Assembly: GCA_024276995.1 (NCBI GenBank)
Contig: JAJRWB010000028.1
Coordinates: 1-18,531 of the forward strand
DNA: 18,531 bases
Source of the DNA: Candidatus Eiseniibacteriota bacterium
GTDB taxonomy: Bacteria; Orphanbacterota; Orphanbacteria; Orphanbacterales; Orphanbacteraceae
Direction of reading: 5' to 3'
In this document: positions 1 to 6,381 of the stretch, one piece after another
Layout of the letters: every line of letters starts with the position of its first letter
Position numbering within the stretch: position 1 is the first letter of the stretch
Program-made: the position numbers and the translations under genes
The notes under the pieces: generated by a model
Told to the model about the DNA's origin: nothing
The model's input: only the letters and a program-made list of their open reading frames with translations
Databases searched by the model: none

Positions 1-1179
1 CCGTTCCGCCCGCCGGCTCAGCTCGGCCGCGCCCGGTCCGGGTGCGCCGGTCGATTGGGCGTTCAACGTGCTCCGTCTCGTCTCGAGGGCGTCGAGAACG
101 ATCCTATCCTTCGCGGCGGCCACCGTCAGGTACTGCACGGCGGAGGAGCGGTCGGCGAGGGCGGCCTCAGCCTCTCGACGGATCATCTTTTCGATTTCGT
201 CGCGCGTTTCGCCGATCCTGGCGTTCTGAGCGATCACCGTCGGATCGCTCCAGTCCCTTTCGAGCAGGAGGTAGCCGAGCTGCTTCTCCATCGAAACGAG
301 CCGTTCCGAAAGAAGGTTGATTTCACCCGAAAGGCCGGTGGAGAAGCGGTCGAGATCGACGGCGTACGACCGGGCGAGTTCCTCCCCGGCGCGTGCGATC
401 TTCTCGTTCAGCCGGGTGATCTCGAAACCGGTCTCCTCGGCGAGCTTCAGCGCCTCCTCCCGGTTCACCGTGATCGGTCCGGCGCCCTCGGTCGCCGGGA
501 GCGGTTCGCTCGCAAGGAACTGTTGGAGCCGTCGCCTGGCGGTGTCGGTCTTTTGCTGGTAAACCTTGATCTGTTCCGACGTTAAGTTGCCCGCCGCGTT
601 GATTCTCAAGAGCTGATCATCCTGGATCGCCGACTGGAGCTTCGAGTTGATCATCTTCGCCAACTTGAAGATCATCACCGGGTCGCTCCCGGTGGTGACG
701 ATCTGGTAGATGTTGCCGCCGGAAAGATTGATCTCGATCATCGATTTCAGCCGGGATGCGATGGTCTGGCGGGCGATCTCTTCGACGGGGGTCGGATCGC
801 CGGTGAGCGCCTTCTTCTCGGCGGCGCTCGCCATGGTCGAGGGGTTGTGGAGAATCCCCATATCGTCGGCGATCTGGATGAGAAAACCCTCGGAGAGCAC
901 TTTTTCGCGGAGAATCTTCGCCTCTTCGACGCTCTCCTCGCGCCTTTTTCTTCCCGTTTCCTGCGATCCGGGAAGAAGTCGGCTTTCGATCTCCCGTGCG
1001 AGGGGCGAGCGGTCCTCGTAGAGCACCCGGCTTTGGACGCGGTAGATCTCGGTCATGTTTTCGATCAGGTACGCCCCGGTTCCCAGGGTGATGAGCAAAG
1101 GAAGAATGAAATACCACTTCCTGGCGGCGATCATTTCGCCGATCACCCTCGGATCGATCGATTTCCGGATACTGTCCAT
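1..1179 (-). CDS. Wzz/GumC-like polysaccharide chain-length determinant / co-polymerase, 3' end cut by the window edge
   Basis: The frame from the ATG at 1179 stays open for 393 codons to the left edge, so the C-terminus is missing. The product starts MDSIRKSIDPRVIGEMIAAR and has one transmembrane helix at about residues 22-40. A periplasmic region follows, with predicted coiled-coil character from about 200 to 350 (many Glu, Arg, Lys, Leu and Gln). This is the layout of Wzz/GumC inner-membrane proteins, which set polymer length and connect Wzy polymerase to the Wza exporter. A second transmembrane helix, and in some families a tyrosine-kinase domain, would lie beyond the edge and cannot be judged. 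The ATG lies 9 nt after the stop of the Wza-like gene, with a GGAG-type ribosome site in the gap, so the two are co-transcribed and probably partners. Family assignment rests on topology and context more than on a diagnostic motif. Confidence 0.82.
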   Translation of the reverse strand, partial: MDSIRKSIDPRVIGEMIAARKWYFILPLLITLGTGAYLIENMTEIYRVQSRVLYEDRSPLAREIESRLLPGSQETGRKRREESVEEAKILREKVLSEGFLIQIADDMGILHNPSTMASAAEKKALTGDPTPVEEIARQTIASRLKSMIEINLSGGNIYQIVTTGSDPVMIFKLAKMINSKLQSAIQDDQLLRINAAGNLTSEQIKVYQQKTDTARRRLQQFLASEPLPATEGAGPITVNREEALKLAEETGFEITRLNEKIARAGEELARSYAVDLDRFSTGLSGEINLLSERLVSMEKQLGYLLLERDWSDPTVIAQNARIGETRDEIEKMIRREAEAALADRSSAVQYLTVAAAKDRIVLDALETRRSTLNAQSTGAPGPGAAELSRRAER

Positions 1180-1188
1180 GCCGCTCCG

Positions 1189-2166
1189 TCAGTTCCTATA
1201 CGTTCCGAGGCGATCGATCAGCACCACCAGGGCGACGGCGGAGGTGACCGTCTGGAACGACGGGGTGATCAGTTCCTGGAAGAACCTCCTCACCCCCGTC
1301 GATCTCCTGGCGCTCACTTCGATCGTATCCCCCGGCTTGAGAAGGGGGTTCCCCCGGATCTCCCCGCGCTTCATGAAATCGTCGAGGTCGACGGTGTTCA
1401 CCACTACCCGATCGCCCACCTCGCGGATCACGCGCACCGTCGAAGGATCACCGTCCGCGCTGAGCCAGCCCGCCACGAGGAGCGCGCCGACGAGATCCTG
1501 GTTCTCGTCGACCAGGTAGAGACCGGGATTCGTCACCTCGCCCGATACTTGGATCACGCTCGTGGCGAAGGCATCGACCCCGCGGGTCGACGCCTCGGGA
1601 ATGTAAACCGTGTCTCCCGGCTGCAGCTTCGGCAACGCCGACGCATCGCCCCCGAGGAGATAGAGGTTCAGGTTCACGAGAATCGATTTCTCCGTTTCGC
1701 CGGCTCCCCTGAGGATGCGCACCTCGCCGAGGAAGGCGTTCTGCGTCGGCCCCCCCGCCGTCATGATCACCGTCCAAAGATCGGGAATCCTCTGAAATGT
1801 GTATCGTCCCCTCTTCGCGACTTCCCCGATGACGAAGATCTCGCGACTGTTGTATTCCACCACCACCACCTCGACCTGTGAAATATCCCTCTTGTAGAGG
1901 GAAAACCGCTCGGTGAGCACCCGCGAGAGCTGCACCGGCGAATAGCCCCCAGCCTTCAAGGGACCGACGAGAGGAAGGACGATCATGCTGTCCACCCCGA
2001 CTTCCACCTCCCGGTCGAGGCTCGGTTCCTGCCAGACGGAGATACGCAGCCTGTCCCCCACGCCGATGGTGTACGCCTCCGATCCCGTCGCCTGCGCGGG
2101 CGCAACGGTGGCGGCGAGATGGAGAAATAGGAACGCGATTCCGGTGACGATGAAAAACCTGCCCAT
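1189..2166 (-). CDS. Polysaccharide export outer-membrane protein (Wza/GumB-like, SLBB domains)
   Basis: A 325-residue protein with a signal peptide at about residues 1-25 (hydrophobic core IVTGIAFLFLHLAA, then APAQA, a signal peptidase I type site). The poly-export domain lies at about 31-105, with the typical stretch YTIGVGDRLRISVWQEPSLD. Two SLBB domains follow at about 109-190 and 205-285, each ending in a KLQPGDTVYIP- or LLKPGDTIEV-like motif. A C-terminal hydrophobic helix at about 297-320 may be the outer-membrane helix, as in Wza. The protein should form the outer-membrane channel for polysaccharide export. There is no lipobox cysteine, unlike E. coli Wza. The start at 2166 is chosen over an upstream in-frame ATG at 2220 because GGAGGT lies 8 nt before it and the signal peptide begins there. 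It is the first gene after a sigma-70-type promoter and is followed by its likely Wzz/GumC partner. Confidence 0.93.
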   Translation of the reverse strand: MGRFFIVTGIAFLFLHLAATVAPAQATGSEAYTIGVGDRLRISVWQEPSLDREVEVGVDSMIVLPLVGPLKAGGYSPVQLSRVLTERFSLYKRDISQVEVVVVEYNSREIFVIGEVAKRGRYTFQRIPDLWTVIMTAGGPTQNAFLGEVRILRGAGETEKSILVNLNLYLLGGDASALPKLQPGDTVYIPEASTRGVDAFATSVIQVSGEVTNPGLYLVDENQDLVGALLVAGWLSADGDPSTVRVIREVGDRVVVNTVDLDDFMKRGEIRGNPLLKPGDTIEVSARRSTGVRRFFQELITPSFQTVTSAVALVVLIDRLGTYRN

Positions 2167-2174
2167 TACTGCCC

Positions 2175-2180
2175 ACCTCC
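2175..2180 (-). promoter_or_regulatory. Shine-Dalgarno site that fixes the start of the export gene
   Basis: The minus strand reads GGAGGT, then 8 nt, then ATG at 2166. The longer reading frame from 2220 would start inside the leader, almost at the predicted transcription start, so 2166 is the better start. Confidence 0.8.
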
Positions 2181-2225
2181 GGCGCTTTCGAGCGTGACTG
2201 GCGATCCGATTTTCTCTCACGGCTC

Positions 2226-2255
2226 AAAGTAGCACCGGCCTGGAAAGGGTGTCAA
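2226..2255 (-). promoter_or_regulatory. Sigma-70-type promoter of the export operon
   Basis: On the minus strand a perfect TTGACA (-35, at 2250-2255) is followed by an 18-nt spacer and TACTTT (-10, at 2226-2231). Shifting the -10 by one base gives CTACTT with a 17-nt spacer. Predicted transcription starts near 2219, giving a leader of about 53 nt to the ATG at 2166. The site lies in the 141-nt gap between the response regulator stop and the export gene, so the export pair can be transcribed independently of the regulator. No convincing terminator was seen in this gap. Confidence 0.65.
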
Positions 2256-2307
2256 GCTCAGACGGGTCTATCTTGTTGATAAAGCGTAACCTCCGGGTTC
2301 CGATCGC

Positions 2308-3753
2308 CTATTTCAGGTTGTCGAGGCCGCCGAATCTCTCGATCCGATTCCGCAGCGTATTGCGGCTGATGCCGAGTAGTTTCGACGCGCGCACCTGGTT
2401 CCCCCCCACCCGCCCGAGGGCGAGGCCGATGAGCGCCCTCTCGAAATCCTGCACCGTTTTATCGTAGATGCTTCCCTTGTGGTCGATGCAAAGGGAGGCG
2501 AAACGGCCGGCGAGAACCTGATGGAACGCCTCGTGGAGATCGACGCTCTCTTCGCCGGGGCGCCCCGCGCTTTCGCCCCGCTCCCGCTCCGCGTAGACGG
2601 GGAAATCCTCGCATGAGAGGACGCCGCTCTTGTTGAGAAGGACGGCGGTCTGGACGTTGTTCTCCAGTTCGCGCACATTGCCCGGCCAGTGGTAATCGTG
2701 CAACAGCTCGACCGCTTCCGCCGAGATCCCCCGCACGTTCTTCCCCAGGAGGGTGTTGTAGTGGTTCCGGAAGAACTCCGCCAGGAGGAGGACGTCGCTC
2801 CCTCTCTCTCGCAGCGGAGGGAGGAAGATCGACACCACCTTCAGCCTGTAGAAGAGGTCGACCCGGAAAGCGCCCGACTTCATGCACTCCACGAGCGACT
2901 TGTTCGTCGCCGCCACCACCCGGGTGTTCACCTGGATCGTTTCGCGTCCCCCCACCCTTTCGAACGCCTTGTCCTGGAGAACGCGGAGAACCTTCGCCTG
3001 GATCGACAGCGTCATGTCGCCGATCTCGTCGAGGAAGATCGTTCCGTGGTTCGCCTGCTCGAACTTTCCCGTCTTGCGCGAAACGGCGCCGGTGAAAGCG
3101 CCTTTCTCGTAGCCGAACAGTTCGCTCTCGAGGAGTGTTTCGGGGATGGCGGCGCAGTTCACCGCGAGGAACGGCCCTGTGCGGCGTTTCGAGTTGTCGT
3201 GGATCGCCTGGGAGACGAGTTCCTTTCCCGTGCCGCTCTCCCCCTGGATAAGCACGGCGGCATCCGACGCGGCGACCTGCCCGATCCGCTTATAGATCTC
3301 GAGCATCTCGGGGCTCTTCCCGATGAGACGGCTCCCGTGCCCGAGGGGCGCCTCGTCTCCTTCGCCTGTGAAGGAAACGCCGTCCCCGGCGCTGCCCAGG
3401 TCGAGCGCCTTCTCGATCGCCAGAAGCGTCTTCTCCGTGTCGAGCGGCTTGGCGAAGTAGTCGTACGCCCCCTCGCGCATCGAGTCGATCGCGTTTTGCG
3501 TATTCGAATGACCCGTGATGATGATCACCGGGAGCGCCGGCGCGATCCGTCTCAGCTCGCGGATGATCTCCGGCCCGGTGTGCTCCTTGAGGGCCAGCTC
3601 GGAGATCACCAGGTCGGGCGGGCGCTCGCCGATCCGCTCGAGGGCGACCGTTTCATCACCGTACGATTCGACACGGTACCCCCGCCCGCGGAGCTGGGCC
3701 TCGAGTTTCCTCACCGATTCCCGGTTCCTGTCGATAATGGCGATTTCTTTCAC
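2308..3753 (-). CDS. NtrC-family sigma-54-dependent response regulator with atypical receiver (Glu at the phospho-Asp position)
   Basis: A 481-residue enhancer-binding protein. Residues 1-118 form a receiver domain, about 140-375 a sigma-54-activating AAA+ domain, and about 435-478 a Fis-type helix-turn-helix (RASKLLGISRNTLRNRIERF). The AAA+ domain looks fully active: Walker A GESGTGKE at 171-178, GAFTGA at 218-223 and Walker B IFLDEIGD at about 239-246. In the receiver, T80 and K102 are conserved. The phospho-acceptor position reads PDLVISEL, with E52 where PDLVLLDI is normal, and the acidic pocket has D8-R9 instead of two acids. Glu at this site often mimics phosphorylation, so constitutive activity is plausible. 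The GTG start at 3753 follows AAGGAG by 6 nt. The upstream ATG at 3927 is rejected because that stretch holds the promoter and an inverted repeat. No histidine kinase is in the window. The location between glycan synthesis and export genes suggests control of the locus, similar in spirit to PrsR of PEP-CTERM/EPS systems. Confidence 0.93.
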   Translation of the reverse strand: MKEIAIIDRNRESVRKLEAQLRGRGYRVESYGDETVALERIGERPPDLVISELALKEHTGPEIIRELRRIAPALPVIIITGHSNTQNAIDSMREGAYDYFAKPLDTEKTLLAIEKALDLGSAGDGVSFTGEGDEAPLGHGSRLIGKSPEMLEIYKRIGQVAASDAAVLIQGESGTGKELVSQAIHDNSKRRTGPFLAVNCAAIPETLLESELFGYEKGAFTGAVSRKTGKFEQANHGTIFLDEIGDMTLSIQAKVLRVLQDKAFERVGGRETIQVNTRVVAATNKSLVECMKSGAFRVDLFYRLKVVSIFLPPLRERGSDVLLLAEFFRNHYNTLLGKNVRGISAEAVELLHDYHWPGNVRELENNVQTAVLLNKSGVLSCEDFPVYAERERGESAGRPGEESVDLHEAFHQVLAGRFASLCIDHKGSIYDKTVQDFERALIGLALGRVGGNQVRASKLLGISRNTLRNRIERFGGLDNLK

Positions 3754-3759
3754 ACTTCT

Positions 3760-3765
3760 CTCCTT
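3760..3765 (-). promoter_or_regulatory. Shine-Dalgarno site for the response regulator GTG start
   Basis: The minus strand reads AAGGAG, then 6 nt, then GTG at 3753. The receiver domain's first beta strand (KEIAIID) begins directly after this start, which supports GTG over the longer upstream ATG option. Confidence 0.75.
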
Positions 3766-3835
3766 CGTCGCGGAGGGCGTGATGTGAATCGAAAATGCGC
3801 AATCGATCGGGTCCTCCGGACGGTCTGTCAGTGTG

Positions 3836-3851
3836 AGCAAAGTTTGTACCG
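3836..3851 (-). promoter_or_regulatory. Putative sigma-54 (-24/-12) promoter of the response regulator
   Basis: The minus strand reads CGGTACAAACTTTGCT, matching the consensus TGGCACG-N4-TTGCW at the invariant GG and GC with exactly 10 nt between them. It also matches at A, C, TTGC and the final T; the mismatches are the first base, C to T, and G to A. Predicted transcription starts near 3825, giving a leader of about 72 nt to the GTG at 3753. As the gene downstream encodes a sigma-54 activator with an intact GAFTGA, autoregulation is a natural inference. The match is by eye, not scored. Confidence 0.55.
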
Positions 3852-3854
3852 AGG

Positions 3855-3899
3855 CGTGTTCAAAAGAGAAACAGCCCGATACGGCATTTTTTGAACACG
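3855..3899. repeat. 11-bp perfect inverted repeat, candidate operator upstream of the sigma-54 promoter
   Basis: CGTGTTCAAAA at 3855-3865 and its exact reverse complement TTTTGAACACG at 3889-3899 are separated by 23 bp. The centre lies about 52 bp upstream of the predicted sigma-54 transcription start. Arm centres are 34 bp apart, close to three helical turns, so both arms would face the same side of the DNA. This fits two half-sites for a dimeric or oligomeric regulator such as the adjacent NtrC-type protein. As RNA it could fold into a long-loop, AT-rich hairpin, but no U-tract follows, so a terminator role is unlikely. Confidence 0.6.
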
Positions 3900-4005
3900 A
3901 ATGGTTCTTCCGTTCGGGGAAGATCATCCGCCGGCGGACGGCCGCGGCGAGCGATGTGGTGCGTCCTGCGCGTGGGGATTGCGAATTGCACTCGGCGGGA
4001 GGGGA

Positions 4006-5376
4006 CTACCGTACGTAGGCGATCTTCCCTCTTTGGTAGATCGCGCCGTCGACGCGGACCACGAAGAGATAGACACCCGATGCCACCGGGACGTTCCGGT
4101 CGTTGGTCAGCTTCCACGTAGGCTCGAGGGTGACGGCCTCCGCCTCGGTGGCCGGACCGGTCACTTCGTCGACGAATTCGCCGGTAAGCGTATAGATATC
4201 GATCACCCCTCCGACGGGAGTCTTCGGAAAGACGATTCCCGGCCGGCTCTCTTCTCCTGAATGGTAGGGGTTCGGGAAGGGGATCACGTCGGGGCGGCTC
4301 GTCTCGCCGGCGCCGGTCGTCACGCTGAGGTCGGGGACGAAACGGATCACGCCGCCCCCCCAGGTGGCGATCCAGAATTCCTCCTCGTCCTCGTCGTTCA
4401 CGTGGATGCGGATCGCCTGGATGTCGTTGCTCGTCAGCCCCGAACCCCTCCTGGCGTTCGCTTCCACCGTGTACGGCTCGAGCCACGTACGGCCGTCCGG
4501 CTGGAGAATGCCGATCCCTCCGCCGAAGGTCCCCACCCACGTATTGCCGAGGCGGTCGAAGGCGATGGCCCGGATCTGGTTGTTCGGGAGGCCGCCGTTC
4601 GTCGATTCGCGGGTGTAATTCACCCACGTCGAATCGGAAGGGTCGAACACGGCGATTCCGCCGCTCGCCGACCCGAACCAGACACGGCCGCGCGGATCGA
4701 CACGCACGGTGCGAAGCTTGTTCGGAATGGTTGAATTGTTGACCCGCCAATGGAAGCAGTTGTCGTCCGCACCGTTGTCGAGGCTGGCCCCGTAATCGAT
4801 GATGGTGGCGTAACTGAGTTCCAGGGCGACCCACGCCCGCCCGTCGGGCGTGAAGGCGAGATCGATCACCGACGGAGCGAGCACCCCGGTAAAATCATCG
4901 AGACGGAGACATTCAGGCGCGGTCCAGACACCCCAGCGCTGCTCGTCGCGCAGCGTGTCGAGCGCGGCGACCCCCTCGCGGGTGACGACGGTCCAAACAT
5001 TACCTAAAGGATCGACTTCGACATTGAACGCCGGCTGGCCTCCCGTTTCGGAGTTGAGCGCCCCCGCGGCGATGTCGTAGTGAACGAAGTCGGACGAGTC
5101 GGGCACCGTCAGGATCGATGCGTCGAGCATGAGGAGGTTCCCCGCGGTCGGTTCGGTGGCGCGCGAGGCGAACCAGCGGTTCCCCGCGCTGTCCACCGCC
5201 ACGCCGACGATCGTCTGGGAGAGTTTTCCAGGCGAGATGTTCGTCCAGCGCTCCCCGGTGAACAGGTGTATTCCCCTCTGCTCGCCGGGGGGCGAGAACT
5301 CGAGGTTGTCCGCGTTCGATGTCCATACGTAACCGGCCCGGTCGACCACCACGTCGGAGATAAAGTTCGTCACCAT
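4006..5376 (-). pseudogene. C-terminal half of a split secreted double beta-propeller protein, with FlgD-Ig-like C-terminal domain
   Basis: A 456-residue frame with about seven propeller blades of the two-component-regulator-propeller (Reg_prop) type, for example DRLGNTWVGTFGGGIG and DPRGRVWFGSASGGIAVFD. The last 90 or so residues form a FlgD-Ig-like domain: PNPYHSG, then DIYTLTGEFVDEV, then SGVYLFVVRVDG and GKIAYVR at the end. Such C-terminal domains often serve surface attachment or secretion, including T9SS-like sorting, in FCB-type bacteria. It has no signal peptide, and the ATG at 5376 has no ribosome site and starts in the middle of a blade motif (LPGMVTNFISDVVVD). The same frame continues upstream through one TAA at 5422-5424 into the gene at 5422-6381. 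I therefore read this as the second half of one gene of about 791 codons, interrupted by a nonsense codon. It could still be made by readthrough or internal initiation. Confidence 0.75.
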
Positions 5377-5421
5377 GCCGGGAAGACGGCGGTTGTCCCA
5401 TGCCTGCTGGTCGCGATTGAA

Positions 5422-5424
5422 TTA
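5422..5424 (-). other. In-frame TAA splitting the propeller gene
   Basis: The stop lies between DRWLF and FNRDQQAWDN in one unbroken frame running from 6381 to 4006. One base change from CAA (Gln) or TAC/TAT (Tyr) would make TAA. Both sides have the same repeat type and phase. It is a nonsense mutation, an assembly error or a programmed readthrough site; the sequence alone does not say which. Confidence 0.8.
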
Positions 5425-6381
5425 GAAGAGCCAACGGTCGCCGTTGGCGAACCATACGGCGCCCGTGCTGTCGACGAGAATCGCGTTCGTCTCTTCCGGC
5501 GCGCCGATCGGATCGCCGCTGTTCACCTGCTGGGCGAGACGGGTCGTTTTCCGGTAGGGACCGTTATTGGTGGCGAACCACGGGATGATCTCCCCTAGCG
5601 AATCGACTTCGAACGAGATGTCGCGGATGTTCAGCTGTTCGAGAGAGGCGAACCCTTCCGCCGGGACGACCTCGTTGTCGACGATCCAGCCGATACCCTT
5701 CGCGGTACCGACCCAGAGTTTTCCCGACGGATCGACGGCGAGGGCGTTGATCTGGTTGTTCGGCAGCGAGTCGGTCTGGCTCGTGTAGTTCCGGACGCCG
5801 TGCAGGTCGAACCGGGAAAGCCCCCTCTCCGTCCCGAGCCACACTTCGCCGTCAAAGGTTTCGATGGCGAAGATATTATCGCTCAGGATTCCGTCGTCGT
5901 CCTCGGTGAGGAGGATCCGCCGCTCGCCGTCTTCGAAAAGGGTGGCGCCGCTCCCCGTGCCGATCCAGATCGAGTCGCCCGAGGCGTGGACCACGTTGAC
6001 CCCCTTCCCGGGCGCGAGGCCGAGGCCGTCGAAGGACGACACGATCGACCAGTTCCCCGCCGAATCGAGCACCGAGACGCCCGCGTCGGGCGCACTGTGG
6101 GCGAACCACTTCGAATGGTGCCGATCCACTGCGACCGATACCACCTTGACGGCACCGAGACCGTCTTGGGGGAGAAAGACTTCGTAGCGATCGGCGTCGG
6201 AGCCGGTTCCCTCGGTGTCCCATCGAAGCACGCCCCCGGCGGTGGTAAGCCAGATGTATCTCCCGTCGCGGGCGACATCGAAGGCGTCTCTTTGGGTGAG
6301 AAAGGCCTCCCACGTGTCGGCGCCCATTGCGGGGAGCGCCCCGATGAAAACGAGGATGATCAGGAGAGCGAATCTATTCAT
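5422..6381 (-). CDS. Secreted beta-propeller (Reg_prop type) protein, N-terminal half of the split gene
   Basis: A 319-residue frame with a clear signal peptide (MNRFALLIILVFIGALPAMG, cleavage near residue 20-21). About seven propeller blades follow, with motifs such as IWLTTAGGVLRWD (43-55), IWIGTGSGATLFE (138-150), VWLGTERGLSRFD (180-192) and LPNNQINALAVDPSGKLWVG (206-225). These are the repeats found in periplasmic sensor parts of hybrid two-component systems and in many secreted proteins, where they probably bind ligands or glycans. No kinase or transmembrane segment beyond the signal peptide is present. The frame ends at the in-frame TAA (5422-5424), exactly where the seventh blade closes, and continues in phase downstream. 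The ATG overlaps the end of the upstream glycosyltransferase gene by 8 nt, so it belongs to the glycan operon. Its role there is unknown; a surface protein linked to the glycan, or a sensor, are both possible. Confidence 0.8.
   Translation of the reverse strand: MNRFALLIILVFIGALPAMGADTWEAFLTQRDAFDVARDGRYIWLTTAGGVLRWDTEGTGSDADRYEVFLPQDGLGAVKVVSVAVDRHHSKWFAHSAPDAGVSVLDSAGNWSIVSSFDGLGLAPGKGVNVVHASGDSIWIGTGSGATLFEDGERRILLTEDDDGILSDNIFAIETFDGEVWLGTERGLSRFDLHGVRNYTSQTDSLPNNQINALAVDPSGKLWVGTAKGIGWIVDNEVVPAEGFASLEQLNIRDISFEVDSLGEIIPWFATNNGPYRKTTRLAQQVNSGDPIGAPEETNAILVDSTGAVWFANGDRWLF

Larger units (their letters stand above)
3754..4005. other. Intergenic regulatory region between the propeller gene and the response regulator
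   Basis: This 252-bp gap is the largest in the window. It holds the sigma-54-like element, the 11-bp inverted repeat, a small hairpin-capable sequence at 3898-3916 (7-bp arms with one G-T pair, 5-nt loop) and a 12-bp perfect palindrome at 3927-3938. No coding potential resembling its neighbours and no clear rho-independent terminator was seen. Confidence 0.6.

Noticed and set aside
3898-3916. Small hairpin (7-bp arms, one G-T pair, 5-nt loop) as a terminator
   Set aside because: No T-tract follows on either strand, and one arm overlaps the end of the larger inverted repeat.
3754-3927. N-terminal extension of the response regulator from an ATG at 3927
   Set aside because: The extra 58 residues do not resemble a receiver domain, the stretch contains the inverted repeat and sigma-54-like element, and the GTG at 3753 has an AAGGAG site and starts exactly at the first receiver strand.
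3927-3938. 12-bp palindrome TCCGCCGGCGGA as an operator
   Set aside because: It is a perfect palindrome, but built from CCG/CGG units expected by chance in GC-rich DNA and with no relation to a promoter that I can see.
5374-5376. ATG at 5376 as a true gene start
   Set aside because: There is no ribosome site, no signal peptide follows, and the blade motif (LPGMVTNF...) begins before it in the same frame. It is probably an internal Met of the split propeller gene.
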